64,000 nt of DNA from Malus domestica (taxonomy: Eukaryota > Streptophyta > Magnoliopsida > Rosales > Rosaceae). The stretch covers positions 28,779,501 to 28,843,500 of the forward strand of contig NC_091674.1 in assembly GCF_042453785.1 (NCBI RefSeq). Direction: 5' to 3'. Positions 1 through 10,998 of the stretch are shown piece after piece (position 1 is the stretch's first letter; the number at the start of each line of letters is the position of its first letter). The translations under genes and the position numbers were made by a program. The notes beneath the pieces were generated by a model that saw nothing but the letters and a program-made list of their open reading frames with translations, searched no databases and was not told where the DNA came from.

Positions 1-1684
1 CTGCTGACTGCTCTGGTTGATTCTCGACATAAAAAAGTATACAAGGTCAAGAACTGTGTTACTGACATCGATCCTGAGAGGGAAAAGGAGGAGAAAGAAA
101 GGGTAAGTTATTGCATAAGCTAGTTGTATCTGTTTATTATTATTTCTTTTTTTTTTCATGAAACATATAGATTGATTTTTCATTTGGTGCTGTAGGCCGA
201 AAGTCAAAATATCAGAGCTAATTTACTTCTTAATCGGAAGAGGGAGAAGGTGAGCCGAAAGTATACAACAACTGGGGACAGGAGGCGCCAACTTTCACCT
301 GGTTTCTTGGAAGATGCTCTTGATGAGGTACGATCTTGCTATTGGGGTAGGGGTGGAGGGTGGCATGGTGGGAATTTCCTTTGTCTTCTCTGTTCATGGT
401 TTTGTGTTCCTTTACAGCATATTCAAATGCTAAGACGTATAGCTTACCTGTTTATGACATTCGAAGAACGTTCTCATTTTTATTCTTTTTATGGACATGG
501 TAGCCTCTATAATCATTTTCTAGTACTTGCTGGAATTTTTTATTTATTACCTATGTATTACTATTAAGTCTCTTAGCTGATCACTTCTGATATTCAGGAT
601 GAAGAACCAAATTATCATGAGTCTCGTAATTCTCGCCGCCATATGGAGGAGGATTTTGAAATGGAAGCTCGAAGAGAGAAACGCATTTTGAATGCTAAGA
701 AGGTCCTACAACTTGATTATTACATTTTCCATATATAAGTTATATTACATCTTTTCTGGCAGAAGTATTAACACCTGGAGTTTTAGTCACAGGGACCTAA
801 AGACATCCCTCGCAAGTCATCCTTGCCAACTGCCAAATCATCTCGGCGTTCAATGGGTTTGTCTGATAGTGAGAAAGACGAGTCTGAGTATGAAACTGAT
901 GGGGAAGATGTTGAGCCTCCACATAAGATGGCTGAGGATTCAGAGCCAGAGTATGAAGATTCGGAAGAAGAAGATGACGAAGAACATCATGATGCCGAGG
1001 TTAATGATGCCTCAGAGTTGGAGGCTGAGGTATGTCCCTCTTCTTTTCAGTAAAAATGTTTCTGTATTTATATTTTTTTAACATATGGATCTGTTATATT
1101 GTTACTTGTTACCATAGACTGATAGACGTGAGTGTTTCTCGTTGTTTTGTCTTTCTTTTGTCAGCATATTCTTATGGTACGATGCAGATTGATTATATCA
1201 CTAAGATACAAAATGCAAGAATATGGCTCCATTATTTTGGCCCCTGAGTTGGATTTTTCCTTTGGCAATACATGGCTATTTTCTTGAAAACATATACTGC
1301 ATTTCTTCTGTATCATACAAGTGAGTGGTTATTCTCAGTCCTGAGGACAATTACCGTTCCATATTTTCAAATGGAAATCTACTTGCTGTTAATTCTTCAA
1401 ACGGGGGGAAAAGCTTCTTTTGTTCATCTGTTGTCACTATCTCAATAAATTAGTATGCCTACAATGTTGTTTGACATGAGCAAATTTTCTGGGCTCGGTC
1501 AACTCTACTCCAATTTACATACTTGTATCTTTAAACCTGTTTCTCGATATATTTGTAGGTGCCCAAGCAAAGGGTTAAGGACTCTGGACACAAGCGCAAG
1601 GCAATCGAGTCAGATGAAGACTCACCTCCAAGGAAGGCCGCGCCACATCGCAGAATGGCTGTTTATGATAGTGATGAGGACTAA
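1..1684 (+). CDS. VIP4: LEO1/VIP4 Paf1-complex subunit, 3' part
   Basis: This is the C-terminal half of a LEO1 homologue (Arabidopsis VIP4), a nuclear subunit of the Paf1 complex that works with RNA polymerase II in elongation and histone modification. The exons I read are 1-102, 196-327, 598-702, 793-1029 and 1559-1684; phases agree and every junction is GT-AG. The product continues from the left edge with a segment like the end of the LEO1 core, then the family motif RRQLSPGFLED and a long acidic tail rich in Ser, Asp and Glu, ending YDSDED and a stop. The first coding exons lie outside the window. A small intron (about 1708-1781) appears to sit in the 3' UTR, 24 bases after the stop. The assignment rests on the tail motifs and on similarity to the end of the human LEO1 core as I recall it. 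Confidence 0.85.
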
Positions 1685-2359
1685 AACCTTCGGTTGGATG
1701 ATTTCCAGTGAGTACTTTGCCAACGCTAAGACGTCATGAATTTTGAGTTTCGCTCTTTAATTCTCTCACGTTATATTGCAGACAACTCGGTTAGGCTTAA
1801 TACCGTTCATCCCGGGTGGATGATCCAGAGACGAAACCAAAGTGCCATCGGTTCAAAGACGACATGAATTGCCCGTCGCAACCGGGTCTCGGAGCCAAAA
1901 ATAACAGCCGGTCGTATTTATGCTTCTTCAAATGTTTGCTATGGTGTTACAACTTTGTTTTGTGTTTTTGTGTATATATAGCAACAAGTAGTTTGCTACA
2001 CTGGCAAAATTGATGTGAATTCGGGAGATCTGTCAAACAGTTTTTGCCCCCTCGAAAAGGAATAATCTTCTTGTATATAGTAAATTGCTTCATGGGAAAG
2101 AAAAGTAGAATTATTGTGGCCGTGACGTTCCAAAGTGCTTTTGCAATTATTTTTTTGGAAACCAAGTGCTTTTGCTTTAGCTTTGGCCATCAAGCCTATT
2201 GAGAAAAAGGGGCACTGGACCACGTCATTTGTAACGCACTAACAACTCATTTGTAACACACGAACGAAAGTTTTAACTAATTTTTGTGTTTTTACTAAGT
2301 AGTCATATGGAAAAAAAATTTCCATCATTGTTGCTGGTGACGGCGATATAATCTATCGA
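1685..2359 (+). other. 3' UTR of the LEO1 gene and flank
   Basis: The sequence after the stop contains one likely 3'-UTR intron and then T-rich DNA that probably holds the poly(A) site near 1950-2000. I see no further gene. The open frames on the other strand between about 1947 and 2223 are short and resemble nothing I know. Confidence 0.4.
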
Positions 2360-2790
2360 GGAAATTGTAGATATAGGGTTTCAACTTTAATTTAATTGGA
2401 GTAATGATTCTTCAACTAAAATTTAATGACTATTGCTCTCATAACTTGTCAAAATGTGCAACTATGATCATTTTCGTCAACTTTGTTACAACTTCTGTCA
2501 AAATGAGTTACGTGACTCGTATGTGAAATTGAAACAAGGGGCAAATATGAAAAATCAAATAGAAAAATTGTAGCAATGGTCGCTCGACTTTAATCCAATT
2601 GGAGAATTTGTCCCTCAACTTTAAATTATCCGAGCAATTGTCCCTCAACTTTAATTCAATTTAGTAATAATCCTTCCAACATGACTCATTTTGACGGAAT
2701 TCTGATGGAGTTGATGAAAAAGACCATAACGAGACGTTTTGATGAGTTAAAAGAACAATGATCATGAATTTTCAGTTGAGAGATCATTAC
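2360..2790. mobile_element. Fold-back element remnant, 'GTAGCAATGG' family
   Basis: Several degenerate phrases meaning 'aattgtagcaatggt...ctcaactttaatt' occur here in both orientations, ending with the inverted counterpart near 2740-2790. The same family forms a clean 436-bp fold-back element inside intron 1 of the second HSP101 gene (33628-34063). No coding capacity is visible. The boundaries are approximate and no target-site duplication could be fixed. Confidence 0.5.
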
Positions 2791-2914
2791 TACAATTTTT
2801 TTCTAATATATTTTAAACATAAATGTTTAAATTTGAAAGCCTATATGACACTCTTATATTTTAAAGTTTTGTTTGTTTTTCATCTGATATGTCAAATTAC
2901 AATATTATTTATTT

Positions 2915-3033
2915 GGGAATTGTTATTGGCATTCAAAAAATCTCATTCTACACTTCAAACTTTCTATATTTGGAAAGAAAATACACTTGTGAGAATGTAG
3001 AATGAGATTTTTGGAATACTAATAATATTTCCC
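2915..3033. mobile_element. 119-bp MITE, 'AAAATCTCATTCTAC' family
   Basis: The two ends form an imperfect inverted repeat of about 40 bases. The left arm begins GGGAATTGTTATT and contains AAAATCTCATTCTAC; the right arm is its complement and ends AATATTTCCC. A second copy of the family lies at 3763-3883. There is no coding capacity. Confidence 0.65.
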
Positions 3034-3192
3034 TTCAAATTTTCATAATTATAATAAATATTTTTAACAACAAACAATAATAAAAATGATAAAGAGCATT
3101 TATTAATCAGCTAAAAATAAATTTGGCCAATACACGTCACGCCATATAATAATTGACATTTTTGGTTGAAAACACTAAGGTTGTCTTTTTTT

Positions 3193-3290
3193 TTTAACAA
3201 ACGATAGTATGTACACTAAAGGGATGATAGAATAACTAAGCCTTACAGTGGGCTTGTCGTAGTTCTAAGTGGTAGATTGTCTTTTTAAAC
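3193..3290 (+). mobile_element. Truncated SINE-like repeat
   Basis: After a run of T there is AACAAACGATAGTATGTACA followed by a segment containing CTAAGCC and AGTGGGCT. I recall this arrangement as the T-rich end of a short interspersed element that is abundant in apple. A fuller copy in the opposite orientation lies inside the CACTA element at about 52618-52735. The tRNA-like head is missing here. Confidence 0.5.
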
Positions 3291-3390
3291 TGTTATTGAT
3301 GATGTAAACTTTTCGATATTTTATTTGGAGATGCTCTAAGAAACCAAGAATTATAATGAGATAGATGGCAGAGCATACATTTGGAACCTA

Positions 3391-3545
3391 CCCGATAATA
3401 CGAAAAAAAATTCAACGTGTACAAAACACATAATCCATAATCACGTCACGCCATATAAGAATTGACATTCCGATAATACGAAAAAAAATTCAACGTGTAC
3501 AAAACACATAATCCATAATCACGTCACGCCATATAAGAATTGACA
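3391..3545. repeat. 77-bp direct tandem duplication
   Basis: A unit of about 77 bases, containing CGATAATACGAAAAAAAATTC and CACGTCACGCCATATAAG, is present twice in a row with almost no difference (about 3391-3468 and 3469-3545). Pieces of the unit also occur just before (about 3130-3160) and just after (about 3560-3600), so the segment has been copied repeatedly. Confidence 0.8.
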
Positions 3546-3600
3546 TTTTTGGTTGAAAACGAAAAAAATTTCAGCGTGTACAAAACACATAATCCATAAT

Positions 3601-3722
3601 CATTTTTTTTAGTTAAACGATATTGTCGTTAAGTTAGAAATTAATTTGCCACTGATGGGATTCGAACCCATGCCGTCACACAAGAACGTTATTCTTCTCC
3701 ACTACTATGGTAGAGGACTACC
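3601..3722 (-). mobile_element. tRNA-derived SINE fragment
   Basis: On the minus strand the sequence contains GGGTTCGAATCCCATCAG, a good match to the internal RNA polymerase III box B, preceded by a degenerate box A near CCATAGTAGTGG. A segment ending in an A-rich tract follows (T-rich on the plus strand near 3601-3610). It does not fold into a full tRNA cloverleaf that I can see, so it is called a SINE and not a tRNA gene. Confidence 0.5.
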
Positions 3723-3762
3723 TACAACCCATAATGATTATATAAATGGAATGATACTTAAA

Positions 3763-3883
3763 GGGAAGTGTTATTAGCACTTCAAAAATCTTATTCTACA
3801 CTCCAAACTTTATATATTTGAAAAAAAAAATTATTTATATGCAATGTATAATGAGATTTTTGAAATACTAATAATAATTCTCC
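3763..3883. mobile_element. 121-bp MITE, second copy of the 2915 family
   Basis: The arms match those of the element at 2915-3033: GGGAAGTGTTATTAGCACTTC at the left, and the complement of a similar sequence ending AATAATTCTCC at the right. It lies about 170 bp upstream of the probable HSP101 promoter region. No coding sequence is present. Confidence 0.65.
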
Positions 3884-3984
3884 ACTTAAAATCAAAATTT
3901 TCTCTATTTGTGAAATGACATACGACGAACGCATCCGTATTCTGCTCATTAAAAAATATATCCGAGAAAGTCGGTGCTTTACAA

Positions 3985-4059
3985 TATAAAAAGACATTCT
4001 CGAAATTACGAAAAGGCCCCGAAAGCTTCCCGCTACGTCTAGTATGTTCTAGCAGCTTG
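3985..4059 (+). promoter_or_regulatory. Candidate core promoter and heat-shock element of HSP101-1
   Basis: TATAAA occurs at 3985-3990. TTCtcGAA, a two-unit heat-shock-element dyad, lies at 3997-4004. TTCtaGCAgcTTG lies at 4047-4059 and keeps the 5-base spacing of a three-unit element (TTCnnGAAnnTTC) with two mismatches. Heat-shock factor control is expected for this gene family, but which TATA-like sequence is used is not clear. Homology with the second HSP101 copy stops at about 4062, so this block is not present there. Confidence 0.35.
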
Positions 4060-4840
4060 CGTGTCGTCGTTTCATCCTCCTTAAAATCTGACTCACACTC
4101 TCCCAAGCACCCATCAGAAAAAACTCACAACGATTCGATCAACCGAAGGAAATACCATATCAAATTCTTGAAACGCAGTTGTGGATTTTCCCGCCATTGT
4201 TGCAGAAAAACTTCAGCTTCCTCCTCATAAGGTAGGTCCAAGATTTCTCTTGCTTCTCTCTCTCTGTGAATCTTTGAGTTTTTAGAGTTGATTTCCATAT
4301 GGGTTTTGGGTTTTGAACGAATTAATTTTAGTAAAGTCTCTGTCATTTTTCAATCTCGGAAAAAGAATTGAAGAAGTTCAAGAATTTCGTAAATTGGGAA
4401 GACATGATCGATGATTGCAGGTTTTATTTATACGCTCTGTTTTCGCCTTTCGATACTGTTGAGTTGAATTGAAAGGAACCCAGGTGAAAAGGTTTTAATT
4501 TTTATTTGAATTGCATGTTACCCAGATGAAAAATCGAAGAAGTTAATGAATTTCGTAAAGTGGGAAAAGTATGATCAATGGTTCTTTGTGTTCTTGGGTT
4601 GAATTGAAAAGAACCCAGATAAAATATTTTAATTTCTAGTTGAAATTAAAGAAACCCAGATGGAGAGTTTTAATTTTTATTTGAATTGGAAGTTTCCCAA
4701 GTTTCCCGGATGCAAAATTCTAAGTTTTGTTTAAACTGAAGGAACTTATACAAAAAGTTTGAATTTTTACTGTATTTTTTTAATTATCTCACCCATGTTG
4801 TTTACAGTGATTGTTAGGTATCATTAATTGGTGAAGGAAA

Positions 4841-7800
4841 ATGAATCCTGATAAGTTTACCCACAAGACCAATGAGACTATTGCCGGAGCTCATGGCCTG
4901 GCCATGGATGCTGGCCACGCGCAGTTCACGCCGCTCCATCTTGCAACAACATTGGTATCTGATCCCAGTGGCATTTTCAGCCAAGCCATTGCCAATGCCG
5001 GTGGCAGTGCAGACGCTCCGAAGTCTGTGGAGAGGGTGTTCAACCAAGCCCTGAAGAAGCTCCCATCTCAGTCACCTCCGCCGGATGAAATCCCAGCTAG
5101 TTCATCTCTCATCAAAGTGATTAGGAGAGCGCAGTCAGCGCAGAAGGCGAGAGGGGACACACACTTGGCCGTTGATCAGTTGATTCTTGGTCTTCTTGAG
5201 GATTCCCAGATTGGGGACTTGTTGAAGGAAGCCGGCATTGCCACGGCCAGAGTGAAATCTGAAGTCGAAAAGCTTCGTGGGAAGGAAGGGAAGAAGGTGG
5301 AGAGTGCTTCTGGCGATACTACATTTCAGGCATTGAAGACTTATGGACGGGACCTTGTTGAGCAGGCCGGGAAACTTGACCCGGTTATTGGCCGTGACGA
5401 GGAGATAAGGAGAGTGGTGAGGATTCTTTCGAGGAGGACTAAGAACAACCCTGTTCTAATTGGAGAGCCGGGAGTTGGGAAGACTGCTGTGGTTGAAGGG
5501 CTGGCTCAGAGGATAGTCGGTGGGGATATCCCTAGTAATCTGGCCGATGTGAGGCTCATTGCATTGGATATGGGAGCTTTGGTGGCCGGGGCCAAGTATC
5601 GAGGGGAGTTTGAGGAGCGGTTAAAGGCGGTTTTGAAGGAAGTGGAAGAGGCTGAGGGGAAGGTGATTCTGTTTATTGATGAAATTCACCTTGTTCTAGG
5701 CGCCGGAAGGACGGAGGGATCCATGGATGCAGCCAACCTGTTCAAGCCAATGCTCGCGCGGGGGCAACTTCGGTGCATTGGCGCAACAACTCTTGAGGAG
5801 TACAGAAAATATGTAGAGAAGGATGCGGCATTTGAGAGAAGGTTCCAGCAGGTTTATGTGGCGGAGCCTAGTGTTCCGGATACAATTAGCATCCTTCGAG
5901 GTTTGAAAGAGAAGTATGAGGGTCATCATGGTGTTCGGATTCTGGACAGAGCTCTTGTTGTTGCTGCACAGCTTTCGAGTCGATACATCACAGGTATGAA
6001 TTAAAAATGGCTAACAATTGTGGTCTATTTTCTATGTTTAGGTATTTTTTAGCATTCGATGTTGAATTGAATGTTCTGTGAAAAATTACTTGGTATTGAA
6101 GTTTTCCTCTTTGCTTTTGTTTTGTAGGGCGACATCTCCCTGACAAGGCGATTGATCTAGTTGACGAAGCTTGTGCGAATGTGAGAGTCCAACTTGACAG
6201 CCAACCTGAAGAAATCGATAACCTCGAAAGGAAGAGGATGCAGCTGGAAATTGAGCTTCATGCACTTGAGAGAGAAAAGGACAAAGCTAGCAAAGCTCGT
6301 CTTGTCGAGGTGATTACTTGATCCATAACTTATTAGAGAATATTTGTCTGATGAAGTCGCAGATGTAGCTATTCAATATCTTGGTCTTTCTTTGTTCTTA
6401 TGTTCGTTGTTCTGCCATTTTATTCTCAGGTGCGAAAAGAGCTTGATGAACTGAGAGACAAGCTTCAGCCACTGGTGATGAAGTATCGAAAGGAGAAGGA
6501 AAGGGTTGATGAGCTTCGAAAGCTTAAGCAGAAGCGTGAAGAGCTCTTGGTAGCTTTAGCAGAGGCCGAAAGAAGATATGATTTGGCTAGGGCTGCTGAT
6601 TTGCGTTATGGCGCTATTCAGGAAGTGGAAACCACCATTGCAAAGCTTGAAGGCAGTACCGACGAAAACTTGATTTTGACAGAGACTGTTGGACCAGAAC
6701 AAATTGCAGAGGTGGTAAGCCGTTGGACCGGCATACCTGTCACACGGCTGGGCCAGAATGACAAAGAAAGGTTAATTGGACTTGCGGAAAGGTTGCATAA
6801 GAGAGTAGTGGGGCAAGACCAGGCAGTTGATGCTGTCGCCGAGGCAGTTTTAAGGTCAAGAGCGGGGCTAGGAAGGCCACAACAACCTACTGGTTCCTTC
6901 CTCTTCTTGGGTCCAACTGGTGTCGGTAAAACCGAGCTTGCGAAGGCGCTTGCTGAACAACTTTTTGATGACGAGAATCTGATTGTCAGAATTGACATGT
7001 CCGAGTATATGGAACAACATTCTGTCTCGCGCTTAATTGGCGCTCCCCCTGGGTAATTGCATTTTTAGTTTTCTTCGCTCGAGCATGTTTGTGAGCTCAG
7101 CTGCGGCATTATGAATTCTGACTCATTCATATTTTACAGGTATATTGGTCACGATGAAGGCGGGCAACTCACGGAGGCCGTGAGGCGGAGGCCTTACAGT
7201 GTTGTATTGTTTGATGAAGTGGAGAAGGCTCACACCGCCGTTTTCAACACTCTCCTGCAAGTCCTGGATGATGGAAGACTGACCGATGGACAAGGCCGGA
7301 CAGTTGATTTCAGAAACACGGTGATCATCATGACTTCAAACTTGGGAGCAGAACATCTCCTCTCCGGTTTGATGGGCAAGTGTTCGATGCAGGTTGCTCG
7401 CGATAAAGTTATGCAACAGGTATCATCTTTGGTTACCCCAAATTTGAATTATGATTGCGTATCGCTTCGTTCTTTCAATACTTAACTAGTATGGTTCTTG
7501 CATAGGTGAGAAAGCACTTTAGGCCGGAGCTGCTGAATCGTCTCGATGAGATCGTTGTATTCGATCCTCTTTCTCACGACCAACTGAGGAAGGTTGCCAG
7601 ATTGCAAATGAAAGATGTTGCAGCCCGACTGGCCGAGAGGGGCATCGCTATGGCAGTCACCGATGCAGCGTTGGAATACATTCTGGACGAGAGTTATGAT
7701 CCCGTGAGTATCGGTTTTACGAATCCAAAAATCTTTTCTCTGCGTACTCCTGTGTGATATGAAACACTAAACAATTTATCTTTTTTCGTCTTCAGGTTTA

Positions 7801-8098
7801 CGGTGCCAGACCTATTCGGAGATGGCTGGAGAAGAAGGTGGTGACGGAGTTGTCGCGGATGCTTGTGCGAGAAGAAATAGATGAAAACTCGACCGTGTTC
7901 ATAGATGCAGCGCCAACCGGAAGCGGGCTGGTGTATAGGGTTGAGAAGAACGGAGGGCTTGTCAATGCGGCGACCGGGCAGAAGTCGGATGTGTTGATCC
8001 ACATCCCGAACACCAACGGGCCGAGGTCTGATGCCGAACAGGCTGTGAAGAAGATGAAGATTGAGGAAATGGATGAAGATCTTGACATGGATGAGTAA
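4841..8098 (+). CDS. HSP101: Heat shock protein 101 (ClpB-type disaggregase), copy 1
   Basis: This is the cytosolic/nuclear AAA+ chaperone that rescues aggregated proteins and is needed for acquired thermotolerance. Six coding exons (4841-5993, 6128-6309, 6430-7052, 7140-7419, 7506-7703, 7796-8098) join in phase to 912 aa, the usual plant length. Order: N-terminal Clp repeat domain, NBD1 with Walker A GEPGVGKT (residues 208-215), pore-loop Tyr253 in GAKYRGEF, Walker B FIDEIH, coiled-coil middle domain (exons 2-3), NBD2 with Walker A GPTGVGKT and a second FDEVEKAH box, and an acidic tail ending DLDMDE. The start is the first ATG after an acceptor (about 4807) of a likely 5'-UTR intron whose donor is near 4231. 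All key residues that I can check are intact, so this is the functional-looking copy. Confidence 0.96.
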
Positions 8099-8699
8099 AA
8101 ATAGGTTGCGAACTTGTAAGGAAACTCTTCTGTTTTCTGCAGAGTGTCTGTAATGATGTTCCAACTGTTTTAACTGTGTGTTTTTTGTCTTACTTCTTTG
8201 GTACTGGGTTGATTTGTATAATTAAAAGTGATTTTTAATATGTTGCGGTGTATCTTATTATATGTCCTGATTAATGATTTAACGGCTAAAAATTCCGCTT
8301 ATGCGTCCGGAATTTCGACACAAGATGTAACTGCTAAAGTTTCAGTTTTAACGGTTAAAACCTCAGTGTGTGATTCATTGGAGAACATGCTAAAATTTTC
8401 TGTTATATGCAGCCCACTACCTAAATATAATGGAGGTTAGCTGCACTACGTAACCAAGTTCATCGAAAGTGTCGATAATGTCAACAAATACTTCACGACG
8501 CATAAACAATATATCATCGTATAAATTTAAGAATGTAAGTTCGTATATATACGCAATAAAATTAAAAGAAATGAATTTTATTTTGAAGAGCAACGGCAGA
8601 GTGATTTCATTCATAAGAACCGAACAATACAATGTCATATTAGGTACATATTCTCCAGCGATCAAATTTATGCAAAGACAAAAACATCAAATTTGGTAC
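8099..8699 (+). other. HSP101-1 3' flank, shared with the second copy
   Basis: This contains the 3' UTR and downstream sequence. It recurs in inverted orientation as two blocks around the hAT insertion of copy 2: about 31330-31620 and about 27080-27430. No gene is visible. The open frames near 8417-8705 lie on duplicated noncoding DNA and are not conserved between the copies. Confidence 0.6.
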
Positions 8700-9823
8700 T
8701 GTTGACCCTAGAAACTACCAAGCCTACGTGGCGCGCAAACCGAGTAATCTATAAGCTAACTACGTTCTTCGGTGAATGCGGGGCGTGCCAACTCGTCGGC
8801 CGAGCTCGGCCGAGGAGTAAATTTGTTGATGTTGCATTGGGTGCGCGGCTGACTTCTGCGTCTTGCGATTGCGATCGAGGAAGGAACGCGTCTCGGCCTC
8901 TTGGGTTCTCGAACCTGAATACAAGGTTACTATTCTTACGAAGTTCACGGGTCGTCGTCGTCGGATTCAGTCACATTGATGTTATTCGTCAGAGTAAACT
9001 CACGTCGAATCGACACCAAAGTGTAAGGCATAAATACTCAAAGCAAATATAAGTTTTAATAGTGAACGTGATTCGGTCATCCGAATACCGAACTCTAAAT
9101 CCCACTTGGGAGTATCCAATCATAAAATAACTCGGCGTGCAATGCGCCGAGCTCGATATACTGTAACACCTCACTTCGCCGAGGAGGCTAATGAGATGAC
9201 CTCAATCAATAAGGATCCGGAAATCCTTCTCGACCGAGACTTGGATAGATAACCAACCGTCCTCGCTGCAGTGCTGTTGATGCCAACGGAAGATACTGCG
9301 AGACCGACTGATTCTACGATGACAGAGCTATCTATGCCGACTTATGATATCACCGGTTGCTTCCACAGTGCTGTTGATGCCAACGGAAGATGTGTCAGCG
9401 AGAAAAAAAAAAAGAAAAAATCTCAAAGTTGTTGAGAAAGTTTGCGCAGGGCAGTTTTGTGTTGAATTGCAGGGAGCTTTGAATGATGCACAGCCTCTTC
9501 TATTTATAGCAACGGATCCCCCAAGGTCGAGTTAAAACCCTATTCGGACTAGGACTTCTTCTCCTGATCAAACACTGACTCGACCAATCCTACTTTCATT
9601 ATGACTGTGAACCTAGTCCCTTATTGAACCGGATTCGCTTTCGGGTTATTAATTCTGCCGAGACTCCTTATTGCACTACGACTCGACCTGTTTTACGTCA
9701 TGACCTAGCCAACCTAGGTTTGGAGGCTCACGCACAGAACGATCCATAGCACCCTTGTCGCAAGGCCTTTCGGACCGAGAATGATTCTATACTCGGCCCA
9801 AACTACTATTTTGGGCCTAAACA
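8700..9823. mobile_element. Solo LTR, 1124 bp
   Basis: The element begins TGTTGACC and ends CCTAAACA, the usual TG...CA ends of an LTR, and is flanked by the 5-bp near-repeat ggtac (8695-8699) and ggtag (9824-9828). The inverted duplicate near 27.1 kb has an empty site (ggtac followed at once by the flank that resumes here after 9828), which confirms both ends. The LTR contains a TCTATTTATAGC box near 9497-9508 and an internal repeat of TGTTGATGCCAACGGAAGAT (near 9276 and 9374). No internal retrotransposon genes remain, so it is a recombinational solo LTR. The superfamily cannot be told from the LTR alone. Confidence 0.85.
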
Positions 9824-9828
9824 GGTAG

Positions 9829-10860
9829 TCAATGTCCACACAAAGCTGTCGCTCAAACAAGCGAGGCGACAACATTGCTAAAACAAAAAGGCCACAACAA
9901 GTTGTCGAAGCAACCACAAAAACAATAAAACTATTTAATCCGAGAATAGAAAAACTTTTGTGTGTGTGTGTAGCTTTCTAGTCTTTTGTCCTACGTCTGT
10001 ACTTGTAGGCCTATCATTGTCGCCATGCAGGGACCTCAGTCCGATCATTTATTTAGGTAGCATCTAAAGAACGGACACAATATTCTTTGACGTGGGTGAT
10101 TGTAAACCAGCTTCTTCAGGATCGGTCCAGAGATTTTTGAAATCCGAGACAATGTCAAAATATATGCCTTCACTTCATCTAAAAAAAATCGTTTGTTTTC
10201 ACATGTAAGACATTGATAAAATTATATTTAAAAACATGTCAAACTCAATAATTTAGAAATACGGAATAACTAATTCATTTTGTATCAAGAGAAGGAAACC
10301 AAAAAACTTTGAGCTTATAAGTAGATAGATTATAAGTTTTATTTTTCATCTGAACTTTTAAAGTGTTTTTGTATAAATCGTGAGGTTTTTTTTTATTTAC
10401 TAACCTCATCAATATAAGACTAAAAAAAAATTAATGTTTTCGAGTCTTTAAGAAAATTTGTAAAAATTGGAATGTAAATAAGCACACATGGTGTTTTAAA
10501 CCTAAGACCTCCTCATTAATTTTGAACAACAAAACCACCAATTCTAGCTAAATTTATTTGTCACTAAGACCTCACATACTTATACCAAACTATGGCTATA
10601 AACAATCCACAAGAAACCCAAGGTCACATTACCACAACAAATTAAAGATTAAACATAAAATAAAATAGAACCACTTGGAAAAGCCATGGCATATTCCTAG
10701 TCAAAACCGAAACAAAAATAATAATGTACACATAATTAATTCATATTAATTAATTCCCATCTCATCTTCTTACATATCCAACCTTCAAAAAAATGTGCAT
10801 CTACCATTCCTAAGTTCTAACCCCCAATACAAAAATTAAAAACTAGATAAACTATTAGTG
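9829..10860. other. Intergenic DNA upstream of F3'H
   Basis: The first 120 bases still belong to the segment duplicated at about 27.03-27.11 kb; similarity ends near 9945, just before a short TG-repeat at about 9957. The rest is AT-rich unique sequence in which I recognise no gene or element. Confidence 0.5.
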
Positions 10861-10868
10861 AAAATTCA

Positions 10869-10950
10869 ACCTAACCCACCCAACAAATTGAACACGATCC
10901 CAACCTACCCAGCGCACCGGAACCCTCCCTCTGCCCACCCTCCTATATAT
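10869..10950 (+). promoter_or_regulatory. F3'H proximal promoter: two MYB AC-elements and TATA box
   Basis: ACCTAAC at 10869-10875 and ACCTACC at 10903-10909 match the AC-III and AC-I elements bound by R2R3-MYB regulators of phenylpropanoid genes. TATATAT at 10944-10950 is a well-placed TATA box about 50 bases before the start codon, implying a 5' UTR of roughly 20-30 bases. The factor that binds is an inference from known control of flavonoid genes. Confidence 0.55.
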
Positions 10951-10998
10951 TGTATCCAACACCACTATACACTGAACTCCACACACAATCTAAACAGC

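Noticed and set aside
3650..3722. tRNA gene on the minus strand
   Set aside because: Box B is good, but no acceptor stem or anticodon arm could be drawn. It fits a tRNA-derived SINE.
8693..9052. 119-codon open frame
   Set aside because: It spans the left edge of the solo LTR and has no similarity to retrotransposon proteins.
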